Assembly: GCF_016918855.1 (NCBI RefSeq)
Contig: NZ_JADKYB010000006.1
Coordinates: forward strand, 404,044 to 468,043
Reading direction: 5' to 3'
From: Actinacidiphila acididurans
Lineage (GTDB): Bacteria; Actinomycetota; Actinomycetes; Streptomycetales; Streptomycetaceae
Length of the DNA stretch: 64,000 nucleotides
A program made the translations under genes and the position numbers. The notes beneath the pieces were generated by a model, which searched no databases, was not told the DNA's origin, and worked only from the letters and a program-made list of their open reading frames with translations. Position 1 is the first letter of the stretch, and the number at the start of each line of letters is the position of its first letter. Below, piece by piece: positions 8,388 to 17,624 of the stretch.

Positions 8388-10040
8388 ATGTCCGCTGCAG
8401 AGCAGGTCGATTACCTCGTGATCGGGGCCGGACCGTCGGGGCTCCAGGCGGCGTATTTTCTGGAAAGAGCCGGACGGAACTATCTGGTGGTCGAGGCAGG
8501 AAGTGCGCCGGGGACCTTTTTCACCCGATTTCCGCGGCACCGGACCCTGATATCCATCAACAAGGTCCACTCCGGCTGGACCGACCCCGAGATGAAGCTG
8601 CGGGTCGACTGGAACTCCCTGCTGACCGAAGAAGGCGCGCCGCTCTTCTCGTCCTTCAGCAAGCGCTACTTCCCGGCCGCCGACGACTTGGTCCGCTACC
8701 TCGCCGACTTCGCCGCCACCCACCGGCTGAAGATCCGGTACGACACCCGGATCGCGCGGATCACCCGCGACCCGGCCCCGGCCGCGGAATCCACCGGCAC
8801 CACCGGCGGCGACTTCACCGCCGTGGACGGGGACGGCAACGAGATCCGGGCCAAGCGGCTGATCGTGTCCACCGGCGTGACCCTGCCCTACGTGCCGCCC
8901 ATCGAGGGCGCCGAGCTGGCCGAGACCTACACCGAGGTGTCGGTGGACCCGGCCGACTTCACCGGCAAGCGGGTGCTCATCATCGGCCGCGGGAATTCCG
9001 CCTTCGAGACCGCCGACAATCTGGTGGAAACCGCCGCGGTGATCCACATGGCCGGACCCGGCTCGCTGAAACTGGCCTGGCAGACCCATTTCGTGGGCCA
9101 CCTGCGGGCCGTCAACAACAATTTCCTGGACACCTACCAGCTCAAGTCCGAGAACGCCCTGCTGGACGGCGACATCCAGTACATCCGGCGGGACTCGCCG
9201 GACGGCCCGTACCGGGTCGCGGTGAAATTCGCCCGGGTCAGGGAAGTGGTCAAGGAGATCCAGTACGACCGGGTGATCCTGGCCACCGGTTTCCGCTTCG
9301 ACGCGAGCATCTTCGCCCCCGAATGCCGTCCGGAACTCACCATCAAGGACCGCTTCCCGGCGCAGACCGAGGCCTGGGAATCCACCAATGTCCCCGATGT
9401 GTACTTCACCGGCACCGTGACCCAGATGCGGGACTTCAAGAAATCCACCAGCGGGTTCATCCACGGCTTCCGCTACGGCGCGCGGGCGCTGCACCGCATC
9501 ACCGAGCAGCGCTATCACGCCACCCCCTGGCCGGGCCGTGACCTGCCCACCACCTCCGAGGGCCTGGCCGACGCGCTGCTCGCGCGGGCCAACCGCACCT
9601 CCGCGCTGTGGCAGCTGTTCGCCGTCATGTCCGACGCCGTCCTGCTCAACCCGGGCGCCGCTCCGGTCCACCACGAGGAGGTGCCGGTCGACTACCTCCA
9701 CCAGGCCACCGGTGACGGGGTGTTCGGGCCGGTCGACCGCTACCTGACGCTCACTCTGGAATACGGCGCCGACCACGACAAGGTGAACCCCTTCGACGTC
9801 TCCGCCGGCCGCGTCTCGCAGCAGGACACCAGCGGGCTCGACGGCCGCTACCTGCACCCGGTGGTCCGGCTGTTCCAGGACGGCAAGCCGCTCGCGGAGC
9901 ACCACGTCACGGAGAACCTCGAGAACGAGTGGGACAGCCCGGACGTCCACCGGGCGCCCCTGGTCCGCTTCCTGGCGCAGCACGGTGTCCCGCGGGCCGA
10001 CGACGCTGCCGAGCCGTCGGCCGGCGCGGACCGGTCGTGA
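8388..10040 (+). CDS. FAD-dependent monooxygenase/oxidoreductase (FOXRED2/FMO-like)
   Basis: 550 aa, two-dinucleotide-fold flavoprotein. FAD site VIGAGPSG at about 11-18, NADP-type site LIIGRGNSAFE at about 197-207, and an ILATGFRFD motif characteristic of flavin-containing and N-hydroxylating monooxygenases. It has a long C-terminal extension of about 170 residues (ALLARANRTSALWQ onward) beyond the catalytic core, reminiscent of FOXRED2-type proteins. Likely oxygenates a nitrogen, sulfur or carbon of a small molecule. Start ATG follows GGGAGGG. Its stop overlaps the start of the hydroxyacid oxidase (GTGA), so the two are coupled. Confidence 0.82.
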   Translation: MSAAEQVDYLVIGAGPSGLQAAYFLERAGRNYLVVEAGSAPGTFFTRFPRHRTLISINKVHSGWTDPEMKLRVDWNSLLTEEGAPLFSSFSKRYFPAADDLVRYLADFAATHRLKIRYDTRIARITRDPAPAAESTGTTGGDFTAVDGDGNEIRAKRLIVSTGVTLPYVPPIEGAELAETYTEVSVDPADFTGKRVLIIGRGNSAFETADNLVETAAVIHMAGPGSLKLAWQTHFVGHLRAVNNNFLDTYQLKSENALLDGDIQYIRRDSPDGPYRVAVKFARVREVVKEIQYDRVILATGFRFDASIFAPECRPELTIKDRFPAQTEAWESTNVPDVYFTGTVTQMRDFKKSTSGFIHGFRYGARALHRITEQRYHATPWPGRDLPTTSEGLADALLARANRTSALWQLFAVMSDAVLLNPGAAPVHHEEVPVDYLHQATGDGVFGPVDRYLTLTLEYGADHDKVNPFDVSAGRVSQQDTSGLDGRYLHPVVRLFQDGKPLAEHHVTENLENEWDSPDVHRAPLVRFLAQHGVPRADDAAEPSAGADRS

Positions 10041-11170
10041 CCGCCGCCGGCGCCGCGCCGGACCGCCCGCGGGAGCCGGGCGGCGGCGCCGCACTGCGCG
10101 AACTGCGGGACAAGGCCCGTTCCCTGCTCGACCCGGTGATCCGGGACTTCTACGAGGGCGGCGCGGACAGCGAGACCGCGCTCGCCGAGAACGAGCGGGC
10201 CTTCGCCCGGCTGGCGCTGCTCCCGCGGATCCTGGCCGGCGCCGGCCAGGCGAGCACCGCCGTCCGCCTGCTGGGCGCGGACCTGGACACCCCGGTCCTG
10301 GTCGCGCCCACCGCCTTCCACCGGCTGGCCCACCCCGACGGCGAAGTCGCCACCGCCCGGGCCGCCGCGGCGGCCGGCACCGTACTGATCGCCTCGATGG
10401 CCGCGACCACCGCGGTCGCCGAGGTGACGGCCGCGGCCCGGGACGTACGGCCGGACGCCCAGGTGTGGTTTCAGCTCTACCTCCAGCCCGAGCCGGAGGT
10501 GACCGCCGAACTCGTACGGCGGGCCGAAGCGGCCGGCTGCACCGCCCTGGTGGTCACCGCCGACTCCCCGGTCTTCGGCCGGCACGGGCGCGACGAGCGC
10601 AACGGCTTCCACGACCTGCCGCCCGGCTACGCCGCGGAGAACATGCGCGACCTGCCCGGCACCCCGCCCGGCGGCACCCGACCGATCGCCATGTCGCCCG
10701 CCCTGTCCTGGGCCGACCTGCGCCGGCTGCGCGAGCTGACCCGGCTGCCGGTGGTCCTCAAGGGTGTACTGCACCCCGCCGACGCGGCCCGCGCCGCCGA
10801 CGAGGGCCTGGCCGCGGTGGTGGTCTCCAACCACGGCGGCCGCCAGTTGGACGCGGCCCCGGCCACGGTCGAGGCACTGCCCGCGGTCGTCGCAGCCATC
10901 GCCGGGCGCATCCCGGTGCTGCTCGACGGCGGGGTGCGGACCGGCTCCGACGTGGTGACCGCCCTGGCGCTGGGTGCCACCGCGGTCGCCGTGGGCCGCC
11001 CGGTGCTGTGGGGGCTGGCCGCCGAGGGCGAGGACGGCGTGGCCCGGGTGCTGCGGACCCTGCGCGAGCAGACCGCGCACGTGCTCACCCTGTGCGGCGC
11101 GCGCGACCGCGCCGACCTCGCCCCCGACCAGGTCGTCGCCCGCGGAATCCGGGAGGTGCCGGCGTGCTGA
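10037..11170 (+). CDS. FMN-dependent alpha-hydroxy-acid oxidase
   Basis: 377 aa (beta/alpha)8 flavoenzyme of the glycolate/lactate/mandelate oxidase family. All catalytic residues are visible: Tyr39 (DFYEGGA), Tyr148 (FQLYLQ), Asp176 (TADSPVFG), Lys242 (VLKGV), base His266 and Arg269 (SNHGGRQLD), plus the FMN-phosphate loop DGGVRTGSD. It should oxidise a 2-hydroxy acid to a 2-keto acid, making hydrogen peroxide. The closest remembered functional class is (4-hydroxy)mandelate oxidase, but specificity is a guess. GTG start overlaps the upstream stop by 4 nt; its end overlaps the P450 start by 7 nt. Confidence 0.88.
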   Translation: MTAAGAAPDRPREPGGGAALRELRDKARSLLDPVIRDFYEGGADSETALAENERAFARLALLPRILAGAGQASTAVRLLGADLDTPVLVAPTAFHRLAHPDGEVATARAAAAAGTVLIASMAATTAVAEVTAAARDVRPDAQVWFQLYLQPEPEVTAELVRRAEAAGCTALVVTADSPVFGRHGRDERNGFHDLPPGYAAENMRDLPGTPPGGTRPIAMSPALSWADLRRLRELTRLPVVLKGVLHPADAARAADEGLAAVVVSNHGGRQLDAAPATVEALPAVVAAIAGRIPVLLDGGVRTGSDVVTALALGATAVAVGRPVLWGLAAEGEDGVARVLRTLREQTAHVLTLCGARDRADLAPDQVVARGIREVPAC

Positions 11171-12600
11171 GACGTACCGCCGCCGCGGCCGCGGCGCTGT
11201 CCGCCCCGTACTGGCTGCCCAAGGCCGTCGTCGCGCTGCGGGTCAAGGTGTTCGCCGTGGTCAACGGCCCCGAGGGGATCGTCGTCCCCAACGCGCAGGT
11301 GCCCCCGGAGCGGTTCGCCGAGCTGTACGCGCACCCGGCCGCGAACGGCCGCAGCAAGGGCGCGGGCCTGTCCGACCTGTTCTGGTACTGGCTCTCGCCC
11401 GGCCCCGAGGTCCACCAGGAGCACCTGGAACCCGGCCCGCGCTACACCGCGGTCGCCCGGACCACCAGCGAACTCCTGTCCGGCCCCAGCGCCGAGCTGA
11501 GCGCCGCGGCCACCCGGTGCGCCGCCGCCGTCCTGGACGAACTCGCCCCCGGCGAGGTCACTCTGGTCCGGCTGCGCGACCTGATGATGCCGGTGTGGGC
11601 GGAGTTCTTCTACGAGATGGTGTTCCGCGAGCCGTGCCCGCCGCGGGCCCGCCGGCTCATCGTGGACAACGCCGAGGACGTGATCAACTCCCTGAAGAAC
11701 ACCCGGCTGCGCCACCTGGACCGGCGCGAGCGGCTGACCCGCTACCTGCTGGGCCGGCTCGCGGCCGGCGACGTGCCGCACGAGCTGCCCGCCGAGCTGG
11801 CCACCCCGCTGGACCGGGCGCACTACCTCCAGGGCACGTTCTTCAACACCGCCGTCGTGCAGATGTCCGAGGCCATGGCGCACCTGCTGCTGGTGCTCGC
11901 CACCCACCCCGATCTGCAACGCGAGCTCGCCGCCGCCGATCCCGACGACGACCGCGTGCTCGGCAACGTCATGAACGAGACGTTCCGGATGTATCCGCTG
12001 TTCGGCATCGCGCACCGGATCACCACCGCGGACATCGACCTCGGCGACGGCGTCACCTTCCCGGCCGGCACCGTCCTGTGCTTCGACTACCCCTCCTACC
12101 ACGCCACCGGGTACACCGACCCGGAGGTGTTCGACCCCGGCCGCTGGGACCGAATCTCCGCGAAGGACGCCCACCACATCCCGTTCGGCGTCGCCGCCAA
12201 CCGGCCCTGTCCCGCCTGGCGGCTCGCCCCGCTGATCATGCGCGCGGCCACCCGGGAGGTGCTGCGCCGCTACACCCTGCACTCCTCGGTCTCGCACTCC
12301 CGGTCCATGCCGCACCGCGGCCCCGCCCTCCTCGTCCGCCGCGGCCACCGCCTCCCGACCGGCGCCCGCCCGGCCGCCCTCGCCCTGCTCAAGCTGCGCG
12401 ACCGCTGGGAGGACACCGGCCGCAGCCTGCTCCAACTCGGCCTCGGCACCTGGATGGTGACCCGGGCCCGCCGCGACCGCATGGCCGAGACCTGGTTCGG
12501 GTCCCACGACACGGAGGGCGCCCCGCTCGCCGCTGCGACCGCTACGACTGCCACGGCCCCGCCCCCGGGCTGCCCGTACCACCGGCCCGACGGGGCCTGA
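11164..12600 (+). CDS. Cytochrome P450, atypical
   Basis: 478 aa. The ExxR pair is E272-R275 in NETFRMYP and the heme-ligand Cys349 lies in PFGVAANRPCPAW. Two departures from canonical P450s: the heme loop has one extra residue and lacks both conserved glycines, and the I-helix acid-alcohol pair reads FNT (about 227-229) instead of an acid followed by Thr. This suggests unusual oxygen activation or peroxide use, which is notable beside a peroxide-forming oxidase. A C-terminal tail of about 100 residues ends with GCPYH. GTG start overlaps the oxidase gene; third gene of a coupled triplet. Confidence 0.82.
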   Translation: MLRRTAAAAAALSAPYWLPKAVVALRVKVFAVVNGPEGIVVPNAQVPPERFAELYAHPAANGRSKGAGLSDLFWYWLSPGPEVHQEHLEPGPRYTAVARTTSELLSGPSAELSAAATRCAAAVLDELAPGEVTLVRLRDLMMPVWAEFFYEMVFREPCPPRARRLIVDNAEDVINSLKNTRLRHLDRRERLTRYLLGRLAAGDVPHELPAELATPLDRAHYLQGTFFNTAVVQMSEAMAHLLLVLATHPDLQRELAAADPDDDRVLGNVMNETFRMYPLFGIAHRITTADIDLGDGVTFPAGTVLCFDYPSYHATGYTDPEVFDPGRWDRISAKDAHHIPFGVAANRPCPAWRLAPLIMRAATREVLRRYTLHSSVSHSRSMPHRGPALLVRRGHRLPTGARPAALALLKLRDRWEDTGRSLLQLGLGTWMVTRARRDRMAETWFGSHDTEGAPLAAATATTATAPPPGCPYHRPDGA

Positions 12601-12807
12601 ACGGACCAGACCAGGGTCTGAATCGTGCCCCGGCCCGGTCCGGGGCGGCCCCGCGCCGCCCCCCGCAGCACCGGTGGACTCGGCCCGCCCCCGTGGCCGG
12701 GTCCGCCGGGCCCACACCCTCGTACGCCCGACCCTCGTGCACCCGTACCGCCGCGCGTCCCCTCCCGCCGGCCCGTCCCCCCGCCTCCGCCGAAGGGCGA
12801 TTCCGCC

Positions 12808-14088
12808 ATGTCCAACACAGCTCTGGGCACCGCGTTCCTGCTCGCCGTCGTCGTCATCCTGCTGGTCTGCAAGGCCTTGACCCTGCTGCTGCGTCCGCTC
12901 GGGCAGCCGCCGGTGGTGGCCGAGATGATCGCGGGCGTGGTGCTCGGCCCCTCCGTGCTCGGCGCGATCGCCCCGGGCATGGAGCACCATGTGTTCCCCG
13001 ACGCCATGCGCCCGGTGCTCTACGTGACCGGGCAGCTCGGCCTGACGCTGTTCATGTTCCGGGCCGGGTACGAGTTCCCGGTCGAACGGATCCGCCTGTC
13101 CGCCCGGTCCGCCGCCTCGGTCTCGGCCGCCGGGATCGCCCTGCCGCTGCTGCTCGGCTCGGGCCTGACCTGGGCCGTGCACGGGTCGGTGGACACCTCG
13201 CCGCCCGGGGTCCCGCTGCACGTGACCGTGGCGTTCGTCGGGGTCACGCTGGCGATCACCGCTTTCCCCATGCTGGCCCGCATCATCACCGAGCGCGGCC
13301 TGTCCGAGACCCGCTTCGGCACCCTTTCGCTCGCCTCGGGCGCGCTGGACGACGTGACCGCGTGGATCCTGCTGGCCGCGGTGGTCAGCATGGCCCGCGG
13401 CAGCGCCGGCCCGGTGGTGCTGGCTGCGGTCGGCGCGTTGGGCCTGGTCGTGGTGCTGACCGTGCTCGTACGGCTGCGGCCGGCTTTGACGCGGCTGATG
13501 GACCGGCTCTCCGACGAGTACCTGGTGCTGGCCGTCCTGCTCCTGCTGTGCCTGGCCTCCTGGTACACCGACCGGATCGGCCTCTACGCGGTGTTCGGCG
13601 CCTTCAGCCTCGGCGCGGCCTTCCCCCGCACACCCCGCATGGCCCGCACCCTCGCCGGCCTGGACCCGCTGAGCAGCACCCTGCTGCTGCCGCTGTTCTT
13701 CACCTACTCCGGCCTCAACACGGACACCGGCCTCCTCGGCGACCCCGCCCTCCTCCTGTTCGCCGGCGGCTGCACCCTCGCCGCCGTCATCGGCAAGCTC
13801 GGCGGCTGCTGGTTCGCCGCCCGCCTCTCCGGCCAGGACCAGCCCACCTCCCTGCGCATCGGCACCCTGATGAACGCCCGCGGCCTCATGCAGCTCATCG
13901 CCATCAACGTCGGCCTGGCCGAGGGCATCGTCTCCCGCTCCATGTTCACCGTCCTCGTCGTCGTCGCCGTCGTCACCACCGTCATGGCCACCCCCCTCCT
14001 CTCCCTCTGGGACCGCCTGGACGGCGGCACCTCCGAGGTCGCCCCCCTCCCCAAGACCCCCCTCCCCGACCCGGCCGCCCTCACCTGA
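12808..14088 (+). CDS. Cation:proton antiporter (CPA2/KefB type)
   Basis: 426 aa polytopic membrane protein with about 12 hydrophobic segments. PPVVAEMIAGVVLGPSVLG is the conserved CPA2 opening, and SGALDDVTAWILL carries the acidic pair essential for ion exchange. No C-terminal TrkA/RCK domain is present. It could exchange Na+ or K+ for protons. It lies 207 nt downstream of the P450 in the same direction, so it may belong to the redox locus for ion homeostasis or export, or be independent. Start chosen at MSNTALG because the upstream in-frame Pro/Arg-rich segment looks non-coding. Confidence 0.88.
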   Translation: MSNTALGTAFLLAVVVILLVCKALTLLLRPLGQPPVVAEMIAGVVLGPSVLGAIAPGMEHHVFPDAMRPVLYVTGQLGLTLFMFRAGYEFPVERIRLSARSAASVSAAGIALPLLLGSGLTWAVHGSVDTSPPGVPLHVTVAFVGVTLAITAFPMLARIITERGLSETRFGTLSLASGALDDVTAWILLAAVVSMARGSAGPVVLAAVGALGLVVVLTVLVRLRPALTRLMDRLSDEYLVLAVLLLLCLASWYTDRIGLYAVFGAFSLGAAFPRTPRMARTLAGLDPLSSTLLLPLFFTYSGLNTDTGLLGDPALLLFAGGCTLAAVIGKLGGCWFAARLSGQDQPTSLRIGTLMNARGLMQLIAINVGLAEGIVSRSMFTVLVVVAVVTTVMATPLLSLWDRLDGGTSEVAPLPKTPLPDPAALT

Positions 14089-14181
14089 CCCTGCCCGGGC
14101 CGGGGGCCCGGCGGGGCGTGGGGGCCGCCGGGCCCCGGCACCCCCGCCGGCGGCGCCGCGCGCATAGCGCGAGCGGGGTTC

Positions 14182-14205
14182 GTGAGGGGCCGCCAGGCCC
14201 CTCAC
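14182..14205. terminator. Strong hairpin after antiporter gene
   Basis: Perfect 10-bp stem GTGAGGGGCC / GGCCCCTCAC with loop GCCA, in the 320-nt gap 14089-14408. The gap is extremely GC-rich and holds further imperfect inverted repeats, such as GCCGGGGGCCCGG near 14100. I see no gene in it. The hairpin has no T-run, as usual for Streptomyces terminators. Confidence 0.6.
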
Positions 14206-14408
14206 GCCGCCGCGACGGCGCGAAACCACGACGGTGTGGACCGGCGGTGCCAAGCCGCCGGTGAGCGGCAGGGCCTGCCCGGGGCGAAGCGCGCGAACAC
14301 CACGGACGGCGCCGCCCCCGGCCCGGGGCCCGGAGGGCCCGCACCCCCGTTCCCCCAGGTGGACGCCCTCTCTGGCATCACGCGGGCGTCGGAGCCACAC
14401 TGGAGGGC

Positions 14409-15524
14409 GTGCGACCTCGAGTTGCCGTGGCGGTGGCGGCCACGGCTTTGGTAGGTGCCGGCACGGCCGCGTTGGCGGCCGGCCGGTACGTGTCGGGGTT
14501 CGCTCTGAAGCCGTCGGTGGCCGGGCCGCAGCCCGAGGGGCTGATCGCGGTGCGGGAGGCCGGCAAGGACACAATCGTGCTGACGCGGACCGCCGCTTCG
14601 GCCCGGCACGGGGTGTACGGGCTGGTCGGGATCGACACCCATGCCACCGTCGGCGACGTGATCGAGCAGGAGCAGTATGCGGTGACGCGGCGGCTGACCC
14701 GGGTGCAGCGCGGCGAGATCGCGCCAGGCGGCTTCGTGCGGATGAGCGCGCAGGCGTACTGCGGGGACCCGGGCAGAGCCTTCGGCCTGGACTTCACGGA
14801 CGTGGAGGTCCCGGGCGAGCTCGGCCCGCTGCCGGCCTGGTACCTGCCGGGGGCCCGCAGCACCTGGGTGATCAGCGTGCACGGCCTGGGCACCACCCGC
14901 GAACAAGCCCTCAACGTGGTGCCGGTGCTGCACCGCTTCCGCTTCCAGCACCTGGTGCTGGGCTACCGCAACGACCCGGGCGCACCGGCCTCCCCGGACG
15001 GGCTGGACCACCTCGGCGACACCGAATGGCACGACCTGGACGCGGCGATGCAGTACGCGGCCGACAACGGGGCCAAGCGGATCGTGCTCTACGGCTGGTC
15101 GACCGGCGCCACCATGGCGCTGTGGGCGCTGGACCGCTCCCCGGTACGGGGCAGGGTGGCCGGGCTGGTGCTGGACTCGCCGGTGCTGGACTGGCGCTCC
15201 ACCGTCAAAGCGGCGGTGACCAGCCGGGGCCTGCCCTCCGCGCTGCGCCCGCTGGCGGTGCGCGCCGCCGAGGGCCGCGCGGGTCTCCAGGCCGCCCGCC
15301 AGACGGACGCGGCCGCACCGCCGGACCCGGTCAAGCCCACCTTGATCGTGCACGGTCCCGACGACACCTTCGCCTCGTGGGACGCCTCCCGGGCGCTGGC
15401 CGCGCGGCACCCGGACCGTACCGCCTTCCACGAGGTGCCGGGCGCCCCCCACGCGGCCATGTGGAACGCCGACCCGAAGGGGTACGAAGAGGCGCTGCGG
15501 CGCTTCCTCACGCCGCTCATGTGA
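14409..15524 (+). CDS. Alpha/beta hydrolase, secreted or membrane-anchored
   Basis: 371 aa. The N-terminal hydrophobic stretch (about residues 5-24) resembles a signal anchor or an uncleaved signal. The oxyanion-hole segment is VISVHGLGTTR (about 155-164), the nucleophile Ser231 sits in YGWSTGATM, then an acid in HGPDDTF and the His in GAPHAAMW. A complete triad predicts an active serine hydrolase acting outside or at the membrane; substrate unknown. GTG start preceded by GGAGG. It is followed 54 nt later by the next gene on the same strand. Confidence 0.85.
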   Translation: MRPRVAVAVAATALVGAGTAALAAGRYVSGFALKPSVAGPQPEGLIAVREAGKDTIVLTRTAASARHGVYGLVGIDTHATVGDVIEQEQYAVTRRLTRVQRGEIAPGGFVRMSAQAYCGDPGRAFGLDFTDVEVPGELGPLPAWYLPGARSTWVISVHGLGTTREQALNVVPVLHRFRFQHLVLGYRNDPGAPASPDGLDHLGDTEWHDLDAAMQYAADNGAKRIVLYGWSTGATMALWALDRSPVRGRVAGLVLDSPVLDWRSTVKAAVTSRGLPSALRPLAVRAAEGRAGLQAARQTDAAAPPDPVKPTLIVHGPDDTFASWDASRALAARHPDRTAFHEVPGAPHAAMWNADPKGYEEALRRFLTPLM

Positions 15525-15578
15525 GCGCGGTGGGGTGCGCGATTGGGATTCTGGCCGCAGAGCGGGGAGACTTCTCCA

Positions 15579-16955
15579 GTGACGTCCCGTAGCCCGCGAG
15601 ACACTCCGCTCCGCCTCGTCCCCCGCAGGCCGCTGACCGCGGCCCGCCGGACCGCCACGACGCGCAGGTCCCGACCTCCGCGCCCGCCCGAGGGCACCCC
15701 CTCGGTCCCCGAACTCGCCCGCCTCGCCCGGGCCGAACTCGCCGACGCCGTACGGCTCGCGCACTGGGCGGGCACCGGCCCGGGCGCCGCGGGCACCACC
15801 GGGATACTTCCCGGGGCCGCGGTCGCCGAGGCGGCCGGGGCGCTGGCGATGACCGCCCGTCAGGTGCGGACCGAATGGGACCGGGCCCGGCTGGCCGGCC
15901 TGATCGAGCTGCACGGCGGCACCGCCCGGCCCGGCTGGCGGCTGCGCGCCTGGGACGACGACGACACCGCGGTGCTGCGCGGCTGGGTCGCCCTCTTCGA
16001 CGCCTGGTCGCTGGCCCACCCCTTCCTGCCCGGCCCCCCGCCCGGCGGCGGCGCCGAGCCCGACCCGGCGCTGGTCGCCGAAGTGGTCGAGGCCGTACCG
16101 CAGTTGCTGTCCTTCCTGCATCTGTCGCAGGGGCCGGTGGCGCTGGACACCCTGCTGGACCTGCTGCGCCAGCGGGTGGCCGAGCTGCGTACCGAGCGGC
16201 ACGAGCCGCCGGCTGACGGTGACCCGCTGCCCGGGCTGCTCGAATGGGCGCTGGAGGCGGGAGCCCTGGTGGGAGCGCTGCGGCCGCGCGAGGCGCGGCG
16301 GCCGGACGAGGTGACGCTGACCCCCCTGGGCAGTTGGGCGGTGTGGGTGAAGCTGGAGCAGATCTGCGTGGCGGCGCAGGGCCCGGCCGGCCACATGGAG
16401 CAGTCGGCGGCGACCATGCTGCGCGCCTGCGCCACGCTGTCGCCCAGTCAGGCCCGGGCCGAGTACCGGGCGTGGCTGGCGGCGCGGCCGGTGGGCCCGG
16501 CGGTGGCCGAATTGCTGGAGACCGCGCGCGGGGACGACGCGCTGCTGCGCGGGCTGGCCTTCGAGGCGCTGCGGGTGGTCGGCGACCCGGCCGAGGCCGC
16601 GGTGAGCGCGGTGGTCGACGAGCCGGTGCTGCGTCCGTACGCGGTGCTGTGGCTGGCCGAACTCGACGGCGACGACCCGGACGCCGCCACCGCGCTGCTG
16701 ACCCGCGAGGAGGCCACCTGGCTGTGGATCGACACGGCCGCGGCCGTCGCCGACCACGGCGAGGACCACCTGCTGGTCAGCCACCTGGAGACCGCCGTGC
16801 AGGGCTCGGTGCCCGGGCTGCTGGAGGAGGTCAGGGGCGTGGGCCACCCGCGCACCGTGCAGGTGCTGGTGGCGCTGGCCGCCGCGCACCCGGACCCCGC
16901 GCTGGCCAAGGCGATGCGCCGCGCGGCCTTCCAGGTGCACACCGGCGAGGCGTAG
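15579..16955 (+). CDS. Hypothetical conserved actinobacterial protein
   Basis: 458 aa. The first 35 residues are basic and low-complexity. The following region (about 35-110, ELARLARAELADAVRLA then TARQVRTEWDRARLAGLIEL) resembles a winged-helix-like segment that contrasts two states. The C-terminal half is Ala/Leu-rich with alternating helices, suggesting HEAT-like repeats. I do not recognise a catalytic motif. Start GTG at 15579 is chosen over a TTG further upstream because GGGGAGA lies 8 nt before it. No function is assigned. Confidence 0.7.
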   Translation: MTSRSPRDTPLRLVPRRPLTAARRTATTRRSRPPRPPEGTPSVPELARLARAELADAVRLAHWAGTGPGAAGTTGILPGAAVAEAAGALAMTARQVRTEWDRARLAGLIELHGGTARPGWRLRAWDDDDTAVLRGWVALFDAWSLAHPFLPGPPPGGGAEPDPALVAEVVEAVPQLLSFLHLSQGPVALDTLLDLLRQRVAELRTERHEPPADGDPLPGLLEWALEAGALVGALRPREARRPDEVTLTPLGSWAVWVKLEQICVAAQGPAGHMEQSAATMLRACATLSPSQARAEYRAWLAARPVGPAVAELLETARGDDALLRGLAFEALRVVGDPAEAAVSAVVDEPVLRPYAVLWLAELDGDDPDAATALLTREEATWLWIDTAAAVADHGEDHLLVSHLETAVQGSVPGLLEEVRGVGHPRTVQVLVALAAAHPDPALAKAMRRAAFQVHTGEA

Positions 16956-16980
16956 CGCAAGGGGCGACTTCCGGCCGCAC

Positions 16981-16994
16981 GTGACGCGCGTCAC
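16981..16994. promoter_or_regulatory. GTGACGCGCGTCAC palindrome between convergent genes
   Basis: A perfect 14-bp palindrome 26 nt after the preceding stop and about 72 nt from the convergent VOC gene stop. It matches a Crp-type GTGA-N6-TCAC pattern but lies in a 3' position, so it may act as a short terminator stem or be chance. Confidence 0.3.
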
Positions 16995-17065
16995 CGCTCA
17001 GCGGCGGGGCGCGCGCCGGCGGTCCGTACGGCCGTACCGGCTGCCGCCATGGTCGCCGTGACCGG

Positions 17066-17476
17066 TCAGGACGACACCGGTTCGGGTGCGTAGGTGCCAA
17101 AGGTCCACAGGTTGCCCTCGGCGTCGCGGGCGGCGTACTCCCGCGACCCGTAGTCCTGGTCGGTGAGCGGCATGACGATCTTCACCCCGAGGGCCGCCGC
17201 CCGGTCGTGGTGCGCGTCCACGTCGTCCACCACCACGTACACCTGCGTCGGGCCGAGCCCGCGCACGGCCCGGCCGTACTCGCTGTCCGGGCCCTCCTTG
17301 GCTGTGCCGAGCATCACCACCCCCGCCCCATGGGCGAGTTCGGCGTGCGCGACCGTGCCGTCCTCGTTCTCGTAACGTGCCAGCTCGGTGAAGCCGAACG
17401 CCTCCTTGAGCAGGGCGATCGCGCCCTTGGCGTCCTGGTAGCGCAGCGACGGGCAGACGATGGGCGGGCCGGCCAT
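17066..17476 (-). CDS. VOC (glyoxalase/dioxygenase superfamily) protein
   Basis: 136 aa with the paired beta-alpha-beta-beta-beta modules of the vicinal-oxygen-chelate fold: ALLKEAFGFTELARYENEDG in the first module and YVVVDDVDAHHDRAAALG with GSREYAARDAEGNLWTFGTY in the second, ending in the usual D-P/A-E-G-N-W pattern of PhnB-like proteins. Function could be lyase, dioxygenase or drug binding; the sequence does not decide. The ATG at 17476 follows GGAGGCGG. An upstream in-frame Met exists but lacks a ribosome binding site. Confidence 0.82.
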   Translation of the reverse strand: MAGPPIVCPSLRYQDAKGAIALLKEAFGFTELARYENEDGTVAHAELAHGAGVVMLGTAKEGPDSEYGRAVRGLGPTQVYVVVDDVDAHHDRAAALGVKIVMPLTDQDYGSREYAARDAEGNLWTFGTYAPEPVSS

Positions 17477-17588
17477 GGGTGCCGCCTCCTCGGTGGCGAG
17501 TCGGATCGTGCGTCCCGATACGTCAATTATGTGTGATACGCGCCACATCTGCCCGCTCGTGCCCGGTAAACCGCTTGCCGCCCCCCAG

Positions 17589-17624
17589 TAGACTCGTCGC
17601 ATGGCAGTTCTCCTCCTTGATTAG
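17589..17624 (+). promoter_or_regulatory. -10 element and tiny leader ORF MAVLLLD
   Basis: TAGACT at 17589-17594 is a good -10 hexamer. Six nt later ATG begins a seven-codon ORF, MAVLLLD, ending TAG at 17622-17624. The spacing would make its mRNA leaderless. The ABC-F gene starts 60 nt after this stop. ABC-F genes for ribosome protection are often controlled by leader-peptide attenuation, so this may be a ribosome sensor. No strong -35 is visible, and no clear terminator/antiterminator pair could be identified by eye. Confidence 0.5.

Noticed and set aside
10627..14574. A 1315-codon minus-strand ORF
   Set aside because: It spans three recognised plus-strand genes; composition is that of antisense GC shadow, with no domain recognisable.
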